From the NCBI GenBank assembly GCA_021018815.1, contig JAITYX010000088.1:310001-374000 (forward strand): DNA of 64,000 nt. The letters are read 5' to 3'. This DNA is from Talinum fruticosum. Lineage: Eukaryota > Streptophyta > Magnoliopsida > Caryophyllales > Talinaceae. Shown in pieces: positions 19,780 through 30,162 of this stretch. A program made the position numbers and the translations under genes. Below the pieces are notes generated by a model, which ran no database searches, had not been told where the DNA came from, and saw only the letters and a program-made list of their open reading frames with translations. Position 1 is the first letter of the stretch. Each line of letters opens with the position of its first letter.

Positions 19780-21660
19780 AACTTTGATGTATTATACATT
19801 TATCATAAACCGTAGATGATTTTTTTTAAGTTTACATAATTCATCCGACAATAATGAAATTATGAATGAAATGTTGAGGTCACCCCCTTAATTTCCTTTA
19901 ACAATGCAAGATATAATAGGAATCGGAATTCTCTTGTTGTGATTAACAACAAGGTGGGTTTTACAAAACAATACATGAAGTGTACTTGTGCAATACAGGC
20001 CGATCCACAAATAAGGGTATAGAAGGTCGAGGAGTCAAATGGAAACAAAAGGTCATAAACAATAGTCATTTTTCATGACGTTTTGTTTCCATTTGAGTCA
20101 CTACTAGAAAATCGCCATATAGCGACTGGAAACAACGACGAAAAACGTAATGAAGCGACGTAATTTCACAATTAACGGCAGCATTAGCGACGGAAAAATT
20201 ATGTCGTTAATTTTCGCGTCGCTAAAAATCAACGATGGAATCGCAGAATTTCGTCGCTGATTTATCGCCAATTTTTTAAAAATTAACAATTTTCTGTATT
20301 TTTGAGTGGTTAATACAAAAATCTTGAACAAAATACAAATTCAAATAATTCGGCAAGCATAACAACATCGAATTCAACTTTAATTCAAAAACAAAAATCA
20401 TGTACAAACACAAAAGTCATAAATAATCCAACTTCAAGTCACCAACATCCATAAAAACTTATTGAAAAAACACACATGAGTATTACATTATTTACAAACA
20501 CAAGTTATGTTCTTCATCTTCCTTTTCCTCTTCTTCTTCCTCTTTCTCATTATCTTCACCTTCTACCTCATTTTCATTCCAACCATGCATATCAAAATAA
20601 GTTATATCAAATCCTCTAAAATATGAAATTTTATAGTAAACAAAGTAAAATATAAATACAAGCAAGAATGAGGGAGGATGGAGAAAGCATACCTATAAGA
20701 TGTTAAAGGTGGTTAGTTGGTGATGTGTACGGCGGTGGCGGTGGCAGCGGTGGCCTCTTGCTCTCTCGGACTCTCACTTCTCTCTAATTCTCAATTTATC
20801 TCTCCTTATGGTTTTGCCAAACCTCGTTGAAGTAGGGCGTTTATTTGCAACATAACGATGGATCAGCGACGGGCTACTTAAAAAATTTAGTTTGCGACGG
20901 AATCCGTCCGTCGCTAATTACAATTTTTTCAATTCAAAACAGGAGAAAATCTAATAGCTCGCGAACGTAAAATTTTTAAAATTTTGAGTTATTTTCCATC
21001 GCTATAAATTTGAAAAAATTTATATTTTTTCCAATTAAAATAGGTGGCAAATTTAAAATTTTTCAAATTTTGAATGAATGACTGAATAATTCCGTAGCTA
21101 ATAAAAAATTAAATATTAGATGTAGCGACCGATTGATTCCGTTGCTAAGTGAATAAAAATTTAAAAATTAGATTTAGCGATGGAATTAGCGACAGATTGA
21201 TTCCGTCACTAATTAAAAATATTTTACAAATTTAAAAAATTTATTTTATAAATCTGTCGTTATTTTTTTCATTTTCGTCGTTAGGTCCGTCGCTAATAAG
21301 TAAAATAGCGACGAAATTTTTTTCCGTTGCTAATTCCGTCGCTAAGTTACTTTTATCTAATAAATGTCAGTTTCCGTCGCTATATAACATTTTTGTAGTA
21401 GTGAGTCCTTGGCCTTCTACCTATGTTGGAAAGTACATTTCATGTGTTTTCTTGTAAAACCGACCTCGTTGTTAATCACAACAAGAGAATTTCAATTCCT
21501 GTTAGATCTTGGGTTGTTAAAGGAAATCAAGGGGGTGGCCTCAACATTTCATTCATAATTTCATTATTGTCTTATGAATTACATAAACTTCAAAATATAT
21601 CAAGGCCTCTCGTTTACGATCATGAATAATACAACAAACTTGCACCCAAAAGGAAATCGG
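19780..21660. repeat. Foldback unit 3, right arm split by a CACTA element
   Basis: The left arm (about 19780-20052) matches the unit 2 left arm. The centre is a small hairpin with TCAAATGGAAACAAAA mirrored by TTTTGTTTCCATTTGA. The right arm starts at about 20080, is cut at 20098 by the CACTA element, and resumes at 21407 with CCTTGGCCTTCTACC, running to about 21660. Removing the insertion restores symmetry with the left arm. Confidence 0.8.
20099..21403. mobile_element. Non-autonomous CACTA element (1,305 bp)
   Basis: It begins CACTACTAGAAAA and ends TTTTTGTAGTAGTG, the inverted tips of plant CACTA (CMC/EnSpm) transposons, and is flanked on both sides by the 3-bp duplication AGT (20096-20098 and 21404-21406). 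Both ends carry many subterminal copies of TAGCGACG, GCGACGGAA and the complement CCGTCGCTA, as expected for transposase-binding repeats. The middle (20330-20830) is AT-rich with a CTT/CTC-rich patch and no recognisable transposase. It would depend on an autonomous element elsewhere. Confidence 0.9.
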
Positions 21661-22000
21661 AAATTTTGATACCCCCAACTTGAACTCATCAAAATAAATA
21701 AATTTGATAACAAATTTATCATTATGACAAGTATTTTGGGAGATCCCTATATCCAAATACATTCCCAACTTTTTACATTTTCACATTTTATATCCTTAAA
21801 TATATAACCACAAATCTTTCTATTTCCTCAAACCCTAAACCATCTATATTTTTATTTCTCTAAACTCGAACGATATTTGGATACCAATTTTCGTTCATTA
21901 GATAAATGAGTTCATCCCAACATCACCTCATCAAAATAAACAAATTTGGATACAAATTTATCTTTACGAGAAGGTTTTAGGGGATGACCCATATAGAAAT

Positions 22001-22379
22001 TATCATTCCATTTCTCTAAAATCCTAAATAAATTTGGATGCACTCTTTTGATCTCCCATATTTTGCTATAATTACCACAAATCCTGAACTCCTAAACCCA
22101 TTTCTTAAAATCTCAAACATCTAACGAAATTCAAACTTTATAAATCCTAAACTCCTAACCCATTTCTCGAAATCTCAAACATTTCACGAATTTCCAACTT
22201 ATAAACTAAACAAATGTTACCCACATTCTCAATATTCAACATTTCAAAAAAGATTTAACATTTCAACAATCTTAAACATTACCCACATTCTCAACATTCA
22301 AATATTAACGCAAATACATTAAACATTTTACTATATATAAAACATTTTCTAAATAAGTTAAAGCGAAAAATTAGAGACG
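22001..22379. other. AT-rich stretch with a ~60-bp tandem duplication
   Basis: No gene is seen. Near 22078-22205 a unit containing AAATCCTNAACTCCTAA, CCCATTT and AAATCTCAAACAT occurs twice in tandem with mismatches. The rest is simple AT-rich DNA with repeated CATTCTCAACATTCAA words. Confidence 0.5.
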
Positions 22380-22820
22380 ATACGGATTCATACCTAAGAA
22401 CCGACAACAACGAGGGTGAGGAGAGGCTTGACACCGAGATGTACATGGCGAGAGACGAAAGGAAACTATAAAGAAATGAATGATTAAGAGAGAGGATATC
22501 TAGAAGGCGAGAGTGAGGAGAGGCTTACCAATGCAAGTCCAGGTGGCGGCGAGGAACGATTTGCGGATCCGATGAGCGAGGTTCGTGGAAAAGTGAAACC
22601 GTAGAAAGCGATAAGACCGAGAGTTGTAAGTGGGGCCTTAAAATAGTGGATCGCGTTTTTATGTTGATCTAAAAGACATATGACGACAGTTCTATTACGT
22701 AAGCTGTCGTCATATGTCACATTTAGCGACTCGTTCTATTAGAAGAACCTTAGTAAAATGTTTCGGATAATCTATGACGATGGTGCTATTAGAAGACACG
22801 AGGCCAGTCACCTTAACGAG
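22380..22820. other. Possible degraded DNA-transposon end with hairpin
   Basis: Two nearby copies of GAGTGAGGAGAGGCTT-like sequence (about 22412 and 22508), then a perfect 13-bp inverted repeat, CATATGACGACAG at 22677-22689 and CTGTCGTCATATG at 22704-22716, around a 14-nt loop. GACGACAG/CTGTCGTC hairpins are frequent in subterminal parts of CACTA elements. No terminal CACTA is visible, so the assignment is weak. Confidence 0.3.
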
Positions 22821-22838
22821 TACCTGCAAATCCAAAAA

Positions 22839-23310
22839 GATACCGGGTTAGCAAACCGGAAGCTTAGTGGGTAATCCTATCCCAAATATGACAACATTTA
22901 TGCTTTATACGCATATATACAAACCATAGAGTATTAGTAGTTTAATACAAGAGTCCCTCAATCATATTCTATCTTCCAATCCTTGTTTTTAACTCCAGTT
23001 CAAAAACCTCATGTGCTTCACATATTTCTAGAATAATTATTTCACATATTTCAAAACAGCTCACTAAATGAATTGATACCGGGTGAGCAAACCGGAAGCT
23101 TAGTGGGTAATCCTATTCCAAAAATGACAACATTTACGCTTTATATGCATATATACAAACCATAGAGTATTAGTAGTTTAATAGAAGAGTCCCTCAATCA
23201 TATTCTATCTTCCAATCCTTGTTTTCAACTCCAGTTCAAAAACCTCATGTGCTTCACATATTTCTAGAATAATTATTTCACATATTTCAAAACAGACTTA
23301 CTAAATGAAT
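22839..23310 (+). repeat. 236-bp tandem duplication in the H LTR
   Basis: Two nearly identical copies start at 22839 and 23075 with GATACCGGGTNAGCAAACCG, a fixed period of 236 bp. Differences are few (for example CCCAAATATG against TCCAAAAATG), so this duplication is much younger than the surrounding decay. Confidence 0.9.
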
Positions 23311-23393
23311 TGAACCACATCGAAACACAGCTTTAGATGTCTTTCAACTTTTGGATTTTCAAACAATTCAATCAAACTCATTTCGCAAACCAT

Positions 23394-23509
23394 TATTCAA
23401 TTGTCTAATTGAATAAAGCTACTTTCAAACATCAAATAGTTATTCAATTCTCTAATTGAATAGAAGCATTTTCAAACAATAAACCATGATTCAATTCCCT
23501 AATTGAATA
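23394..23509 (+). repeat. Three AATTGAA hairpins, 47-bp spacing
   Basis: TATTCAATTNNCTAATTGAATA-type palindromes occur at 23394-23415, 23441-23462 and 23488-23509. They are spaced 47 bp apart and separated by TTTCAAACA-containing linkers. Each has a 7-bp stem (TTCAATT/AATTGAA). The purpose is unknown. Confidence 0.75.
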
Positions 23510-24468
23510 AAGGTTATACTCATAGCATCGGATCACCTGTCTAGACACTAGTACGCTTTTAGTTTGGGTGACCGCAACCCAAATTTGGCCTTTTCGAATG
23601 CTCGGGAACTACTAAAGTCAAGGAGGAACACTTGTCAAGGAATACCAGATCACACGGTATCCTAAGGTCGGACCGCATGACCAAGTCCTCTCGTTCGTAC
23701 TAGAACATCAAAACACTTACATTAAAGAGGACATCTAGAAAGACCGTATTTCCAAATTCTCATGTAAAGTTACACTTCTCAAGAATCAGCTCAATTCAAT
23801 CTCATTTCCAGATAGAACCTTTCAAAGATTCAAAACCATCTCTACATTTCGTACCTCGGCCTCCGAATCGATGCTCGGTTCAACACCGATGGAGTTATTT
23901 TTAGCCTCTTTTAGTCTTAGTTTTCCTATACTAAGATTAGAAGAGAAAATGTTTTTATTTTGTATTTTTGTTACTTTTCTCCTTCTTAAAAACCGACTGG
24001 CGACTCCTTATTTTATGTTTTATTGTATGTTAAATATGCATCACAGCTTGTTATCCGATTTATAGGATAAAAAAAAGGATGAAGGTTTTAGATCCGCCAA
24101 CCAAAACAGAGGCCGAGGCTGACTCTGTCCGCCCTTGCCCATGGTCGGTGCTCGCCATCGCAGGGAACAGGCTGCCGCCTATGCCAGGTGGTTGGCGGGG
24201 AGGTTTCGGTTCAGATTGGTGTTTTCACACCAATCTAGCCCTAAAGCCTCTCGACGTAATCTTAACCCCGATGTCATTTATTTTCTAATATAATTTAATT
24301 TATTTAAACTTGATTTAATAAAATTCGAAAATCTTAATAAAAGGTTCATCCCTACATTCCAAAATCAACTTTGTAAAATCATCTTCAAAAACAATCCTTA
24401 GAAAAATGAGAAACCCGACACGGAATGGGGAAGCTCGGCAGGGCCCCGGGATGGTCGTTGTTCCTGCA

Positions 24469-24488
24469 GATGGCGACTCCACTAGGGA
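24469..24488 (+). other. Element H primer-binding site
   Basis: GATGGCGACTCCACTAGGGA follows the LTR end TTCCTGCA directly. A TGGCGACTCCACTGGGG-type site just inside the LTR is, as I recall it, used by Tat/Ogre gypsy elements (Arg-tRNA type). It fixes both the right LTR end and the plus orientation of H. Confidence 0.7.
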
Positions 24489-25154
24489 TAAACTTTTTAC
24501 TAAGAGGGCGAAACTTGAAAATTTGAGTAGTGTGTTTTTAATGATGTGCTTTCATTAGACATCCTGCATTTTTTAACCTTTAAATTAGTTTATATATTGT
24601 TTTGGGCCACTAGGAAAACCGTATTGTACCGATTATTTAACCCTTTCCGGTGAGAGAGGCTCCCAATAGTTCCTATAGGTGGGCCCAACTAGGCTTGATT
24701 TGTAGAGGAACTGGTACCTCCTCCCTCGTAGCACGCCATCTTGGGCTAATCCTTTTGGTTCACTAAGAGGCCATGGAATTCTAGTCGGTGTCCTTTTCCG
24801 TGCAACCCATAGGGGAGCAAATTTCGGAATACGTGTTGCCATGTATCTAGATTCTAGAACTCTTGGGCCATAGAAGTTTTGGACTTCTACATTTTCCCTC
24901 ACACTTCTTTTGCATGCTTGAATGAATGTGTTTGTTTTAGATTTAATTTTCTATTTGTGAGCCATTCGGAATACATGAGCGAGTGCTTGATTAGACCCTT
25001 GCATAGGTGAAAATAATACACTTGAATAAATTTCCTAGACTCGGTCCCATTATATGCATTTAACAAAAAGTCAAAATGCTTTTTTTCCTAAAAGGGTCTT
25101 ACCGGAAGCTCCCTTTTCTTATTGTCCAGATCCTTTTATTTTCCTTTGCATTGT
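24489..25154 (+). other. Element H leader
   Basis: Non-coding leader. It contains CATGCTTGAATGAATGTG and GCATTTAACAAAAAGTCAAA, both matched in the short Tat scrap at 43780-43950. An open minus frame at 24633-24902 has no recognisable domain and sits opposite the leader, so I do not call it. Confidence 0.55.
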
Positions 25155-25390
25155 AACATTGCATTTTGCATCATCTCGTATTAGGTGAGTCCATTTGCAT
25201 TAGCCAAATAAAACATCTTATATTAGGTGAATCCATTTGCATTGGCGAAATAAAATCATCTCATATTAGGTGAGTCCATTTGCATTAGCCAAATAATATC
25301 ATCTCACATTAGGTGAGCCCATTTACAATAGCCAAATAATATCATCTCATCGTAGATGAGTTAATTTGCATTAGCCAAGAAAGAAAAATC
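25155..25390 (+). repeat. Leader minisatellite of element H (~5 units)
   Basis: Five units of about 48-51 bp containing CATCTCATATTAGGTGAGTC, CATTTGCATTAGCCAAATAA and short AT linkers. It is the reverse complement of the array at 17395-17910, consistent with element I being on the opposite strand. Confidence 0.85.
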
Positions 25391-26740
25391 TTTTCATATT
25401 AGGATAGATAAGTCTACCATTCTCAATTTATATTTAGTCCAAAGTCATCTCAAATAGGAAAATGCATTATCATATAGGACGCAACTTTTCTTTAAAGATC
25501 ACGTGTCAATCAAATCATTTATCATATCATCATTGCATTCTCTATGTGCATCCAAATAATAGCATCCTTAGTCTCTATAGGTCTTACGCTTGAGTCCCTT
25601 CGTCCTAAAAGTGATCTTCTCTCACATAGGCCTAATCCTCATCCTTTGGGTTACGTGAATCAGGGAAGTCTATGACAATTGAGTATCTTGGGGAAAGGGT
25701 TACTCCTCCAATTAAAGTTAACACATGGCCTCCATTTGTTCCGGTCGATCCTCCTCCGACCATGTTCTATTTTCATTCTCTTTCTCCGGCCGAGCAAGCG
25801 GCAGCCATGGTGGGTATCCGTTTACCTCACTATTGAATTTACACACCTCTTACGCCCATCATGCATCTCATATCATGAACAAATTAGTAAGTGCTCAACT
25901 CTTCTTTTATAACCTCGAAGTTCTTGAACGGAAATTACGATCGTAGTGCCTTGTTATTCTAATCATAGTAGGATTCGCATAACTCAAGGAAAACGCTATA
26001 AATACGATCGCTCGGCGCAACAAGAAATACATACACGAAAGCCTTCACCTAGCCGCAAAATATCCTCCTCTTACGTCCAAGCATAGAACCATGGATCAAA
26101 TACACACATGAAAGCCTTCACCTAGCCACAAAATAGCCTTCACCCCGCTCGAAGTGTTTGATGCCATACTAGGCGCTTTTAGGCAAACAAAACCCATTGT
26201 TCCCAAATCCTCGAAAAACTCCATGAAAAGTAACAATATCTTCTAAAACCGAGTAAAAAGCATCTAGGGTGGATCCTTATTGGGAATCGAGTTAGCTTAA
26301 CCAATTTGATGAAGCATTACCGCAACATGTATGCTTATGTTGAGACCATCATTATCCCGAGACGGCGAGCTATAATTACTTACTTGATAGAGGGATTCGT
26401 GCTAGTCGGGTGTCACAAGGACTTTGCACCAGCGTCTTTGCTAACTCTGGTGGAACAGTTAGAGTATTACTATTCCCTAAATCCACTAATAGTTGTTGAA
26501 CCGATCATTGGCTTAGACGGAGTTGAAGCTAATGCCGAACGAATTTCCATGGTAGCCCCATGTTATTGCAAGTAAGCAGGAAACCCTCGGATGGCTACAC
26601 GCGCTGTCAAAAAGAAATTGAACCTAAAGAAATTGAAGAAAGGAGAGCCCCACCAATCCAAGAGCTAAAGGAACGTGCCCGAGATGAGGAAGTTGACTCT
26701 AATGATCGGACTAGGACTCGAAATTCTTAGGAGTTTAAGA
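25391..26740 (+). pseudogene. Element H coding remnants, unassigned
   Basis: Broken plus-strand frames follow the leader. Near 25690-25830 the reading is Pro-rich (TWPPFVPVDPPP), ending PAEQAAAMVGIRLP. A frame at 26306-26575 begins MMKHYRNMYAYVE and includes LEYYYSLNPLIVVEP. I do not recognise a domain in either. By position they could be gag N-terminal sequence or an extra Tat frame. A 26-bp repeat with GAAAGCCTTCACCTAGCC occurs at 26038 and 26108. Confidence 0.35.
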
Positions 26741-26899
26741 TAGAATAAAAGGAGGATTAGTTTTGCTTGTTTAGAACAATGTTTAATTGTTTTTTATTTT
26801 ACAAGTAGTATGCTTTAATTGGAGGAGTAGCTATGTTTAGTTTAAGATAGAATAAAAGGAGAATTCCTTTTATTAGCTATTTATTTAGGTAAGTAGTAG
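26741..26899. other. AT-rich spacer between H and G
   Basis: No gene. TTTAAGATAGAATAAAAGGA, first met at about 26734, recurs at about 26842. This is the boundary between plus-strand element H and minus-strand element G; the exact join is not resolved. Confidence 0.4.
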
Positions 26900-28330
26900 C
26901 TATGTATTTAGGTAAGTAGTAGGCTTACCATTTGTTGAATAAAAGCAAGTGTTATGCTATACTTTTGTATCTTTATTGCTGACTTAGAGGTATAATAATA
27001 ATAGTAAAGAAAAATCAACATACATATTGGACCTTCTAGTTGGACTGTCCAGCAAACAAATGAACCAAAGAAAACCAAAAGAAAGAAAAAGAAAGTTACG
27101 GCTAGACCAGTCCACCGTTGATTGTGTCGTGGCTGGCGCACACCCTTGCCAAACCCGAATTTCGCAAAATTTCCATCGTGGATCCCGCAAGTTGGGCTTA
27201 AATTTCCATCGTGGATCCTGAATTGTATCTTTGACCTCTCTAAGGACTAAATCCCAAATTTGCAAATTGCGAGGCTTAACCTTCGAATTGAATGCCCTAG
27301 ATATACGAGCCTCGGTATATTTGTACATTATGCAATGCATTGAGGAGCCTCTCATCCAAGCAACACTAATTCCTCATAATGTGCTTTAACCCACTCAGCT
27401 TCCGGAATCTAACTCTTAGCAATTATACTTGAAGAATGAATGGCAATCGAACTTGAAGGACTTCTTCCATGTCATCAACTAGAGAGTAAGGCGTCGCTGC
27501 AGTGGAGGATCTAATGGAAGTTCTATAACCCCACAAAGTGAAATGTAATTTATCCGGCTAAGCCTTATAAGTAACTCGCCATTTTCTCAACTATTCTCCT
27601 GGTTGTTCTTATTGGCAGCTTCAATCGCTCTATTGTTCGAAGACCATATGGAGAAGATTTGTGATGTCGTATTTTACACTTATCCAACAAATCCACTACT
27701 TCCTTCTTGAAATGACTACCATGGTCACTTATAAGCTCGTGGGCACTCCATAACGACGGATAATATTCTAGGTGATGAATTTTACTACCTGTTTCAACGT
27801 CAAGGTTGCATAAGAAGCTACTTCTACCCATTTGGTGAAGTAGTCGCTTGCTAATAACACAAATTTGTGACCACCTGTTCCTTTAGGAGTCACCTTACTA
27901 ATAATGTCTATTGCCCAAACTAGAAACGGCTAAGGCGACGATAATGTAGTGAAAAATAACGGGGTTGGTGTTGTAAGTTTGCATACACCGATATTTATGG
28001 CACCTTCTAACAAAGTCATGACAATCCGCTGCCATAGTTGACCAATATTAAGCAATTCTCTCGAACCTTCCGGACCAATGTTCTACCATTCATATAACGT
28101 CCGCATTCTCCTCCATGATGCGGTTTGCTTTATGTTGATTGACACAAAGTAAGATGCTACTAGAATTAGTTTTCTTGAACAACCTGTCTTTGATTGTGGA
28201 AGAATTATGCAGCCAACATCTTGATGGCTCGTTGGGCTTAGGGGTGGAGTCCAAAGGATATTCTTGCTTATCCAAGTATTGATAAATATCATGATACCAA
28301 CTGGTATGGTCGATATTAGATACTTGTAAG
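26900..28330 (-). pseudogene. Tat integrase of element G (decayed)
   Basis: The N-terminal zinc-binding part is near 28020-28275, with LLCVNQHKANRIMEE, and VRRCHKYR near 28000. The core is at 27831-27565, with ELISDHGSHFKKEVVDLLD (second catalytic Asp) and a decayed RTIERLK stretch where the family has the glutamate. The C-terminal part near 27180-27310 reads RISRAFNSKVKPRNLQ, DLVLREVKD and RWKFKPN, the GPF-like tail. A short duplication of the CCATCGTGGATCC word near 27170-27220 lies in this tail. Several frameshifts separate the parts. Confidence 0.8.
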
Positions 28331-28800
28331 GCGTAAACTTATGCAAAATGACTTCGTCGCTCGATGTGAACATGCATTGAGTGAATGCCAACAGGAATAT
28401 TGATCATGGATGCCAGCTTAGGTAGTGAATCCACAAATTGATTATTGTCCCTAGGAAGGCAGGTGAAGGAGATCTTGTCAAAGCACTTAGATAATTCTAT
28501 CAAATATGCTTGGTAGGGTGTCAAGGCTTCACTATGTACCTTCCACCTTTGCGAAATTTAGTTGATGATTAAACTGGAAATACCAAAAACTTTGATGTTC
28601 TTGACCCTGATCTCTATTGCAGCTTCAAGTCTTGTGATACAAGCTTCGTACTCGCAGCATTATTAGTGACCTCAAAGCATAGCTTAACTAAAATGGGAGT
28701 ATATGCTCTCTCCGACGAGACTAAAAGAATACCTACTCCAAAGCCCTTCTAATTGGAAGCGCCATCAAGTAAATTACCATAACGTCAACCTTTATTTATA
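28331..28800 (-). pseudogene. Second RNase H-like domain of element G
   Basis: Minus-strand reading DGASN near 28750, then GFGVGILLVSSERAYTPI, LCFEVTNNAA, and at the end AYLIELSKCFDKISFTCLPR and NNQFVDSLPKLASM (28339-28524). This is the extra, archaeal-type RNase H that Tat elements carry after the RT-linked RNase H. It is frame-broken near 28640 and 28560. Confidence 0.7.
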
Positions 28801-30162
28801 AAATATCTTCATCTTGGAAGTCAAGGTGTTCGGGTTGCAATTCAGGCATGGGTAGATCTACCAAGAATTTTGATACTAGTCTTCCTTTGATTGCTTTTTG
28901 AGGGACAAACTTGAGTTCGAATTCGATACATGACAGTCCATCACTCTAACTTACTATTGATAGTCGGTTGCTTAAGTATGTACTTAATAAGATTCATGAG
29001 TGCTACTATATGTATCATGTGGGTCAACATGTAATGTTTCAGCTTCTTGGTAGCCCAAACTAAAGCCAAAGATGTCTTCTCTAATGGTGTACATCTAGTC
29101 TCATAGGCCAGGAACTTCTTACTAAGATAGTAGATCGCGCGTTCTTCTTTTCTATCCTACTGAGCTAACATGGCTCCCATAGCTGTTTTTGTTGTGGTGA
29201 GATATAAAAGCAAAGGTTTCCCGATTGGGGTGGAACTAACACTAGACGATTAGCTAGGTATTGCTTAACCTTCTCGAATGCTTGTTGGCACTATGTATCC
29301 CAAATGGGCTCGGATCCTTTCTTTGACTTCGGAAAATGGGTTGACAGGCTATAGTTAGTTTTGATATGAAACGACTTACATACCGCAAACGTCCTAGGAA
29401 GCCCCTTGTCTCCTTCTCCATACTTAGTGGAGGGATTTCTTTAATAGCCTTTATCTTGGATGGATCAACTTTGAATCCTCTAAGACTCGACAACATTGCC
29501 TAATAGTTTATCGGAGGTTACCCCAAAGGCACACTTTTGAGGATTAAGGCGCATGTTAACTTTCTCGAGCCTCGTGGAAGAATTTTCTCAGAGCTAGCTA
29601 AGTGCCTTGCTCTATCTCTGGATTTTATGGTCATATCATTTACATATACTTCAGCATTTTTATGGATCATATCATGCAGTAGTGTCATGGCTGTCCTCTC
29701 GATACGTTGCACCTGCATTTTTTAGCCTAAATGCCATCACCACATAGCAATAAGTCCCCCATTGAGTGATGAAGGTTGTCTTTTCCATATCTTCTTCAGC
29801 CATCTTCACTTGATGATACCCAAGCATAACCATCCATAAACGAGAGTAGAGCATGACCCACTGTTTTATCTATTAGAAGATTGATAAGTGGCAATAGGAA
29901 ATCATCTTTACAACTAGCCTTGTTTAAATCCCTAAGTCGATGCATATGTGAACCCCGCCTTCTTTCTTTGGGAATGGAACTATATTTGCTACCCAATGAG
30001 GATAGTGAACTACCTTAATAAACCCAGACCTCCAATTGTTTCTGAAGCTGCTCCTTAATCTTTAAGGCCCATTCTAGTTTCATCCTTCTCAATTTCTGCT
30101 TAACTTGCTTAGCATCTTCATGAAGCGGAATTTTGTGTTCTATTATACTTAGATCTATACCG
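28801..30162 (-). pseudogene. Tat RT and first RNase H of element G (main part)
   Basis: From 30162 downward: IIEHKIPLHEDAKQVKQKLR, then DLNKASCKDDFLLP, LLSFMDGYAW, EDMEKTTFITQWGTYC, FRLKNAGATY, the catalytic region VYVNDMTIKSRD near 29640, GFKVDPSKIKAI, GFLGRLRYVSRFI, and AIYYLSKKFLAYETRC near 29110-29130 (RNase H linked to RT). The catalytic motif is YVND instead of YVDD, so one metal-binding aspartate is lost. Multiple frameshifts occur. The first part of RT lies across the C insertion at 40304-40465. Confidence 0.85.
30158..30162. other. Left target-site duplication of copia C
   Basis: TACCG abuts the left LTR; TACCC lies at 40304-40308 on the right. The uninterrupted host sequence (in G) would read CTATACCCGACATG on the plus strand, so the left copy has one change. 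Confidence 0.65.

Larger units (their letters stand above)
18386..22000. repeat. Tandem array of palindromic (foldback-type) units
   Basis: At least three related units, each an imperfect long inverted repeat, joined by a shared spacer with AACTCATCAAAATAAATAAA and TTGTGTAAGANAATT words. Unit 1 is centred near 18685, unit 2 near 19232 and unit 3 near 20065; a partial fourth spacer lies at 21665-22000. Spacer-to-spacer distance is about 0.7-0.8 kb once the CACTA insertion in unit 3 is removed. No transposase is coded. The units could be non-autonomous long-TIR DNA elements or a satellite derived from one. Short frames on both strands here are mirror images produced by the palindromes. Confidence 0.65.
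22821..24468 (+). repeat. Element H 5' LTR (left edge uncertain)
   Basis: Its right end is defined by TTCCTGCA followed by a primer site. The last ~420 bp align with the element I LTR, including TTTATAGGATAAAAA, CCGCCAACC, TTTCACACCAATCTAGCCC and CAGGGCCCCGGG. Farther left are a 236-bp tandem duplication (22839-23310) and three short hairpins (23394-23509). I could not place the TG start, so the left edge is a guess. Confidence 0.5.
22821..26740 (+). mobile_element. Tat-type Ty3/gypsy element H, 5' part
   Basis: Plus-strand element with an LTR ending at 24468, a primer-binding site at 24469-24488, a leader with the Tat minisatellite (25155-25390), and decayed coding scraps to about 26740, where G begins in the opposite orientation. 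Its LTR end and leader repeat match element I. The left edge of the LTR is uncertain. No pol motif is readable in H. Confidence 0.65.

Noticed and set aside
23680..23705. Resemblance to the 25S rRNA sarcin-ricin region (CCTCTCGTTCGTACTAG)
   Set aside because: Only about 11 bases match and they are broken by an insert; flanking sequence is Tat LTR, not rRNA.
28331..30162. Integrated pararetrovirus (caulimovirus) as the source of RT and RNase H
   Set aside because: An integrase follows RNase H, a second RNase H-like domain is present and the wording is Tat gypsy; no movement or coat protein is seen.
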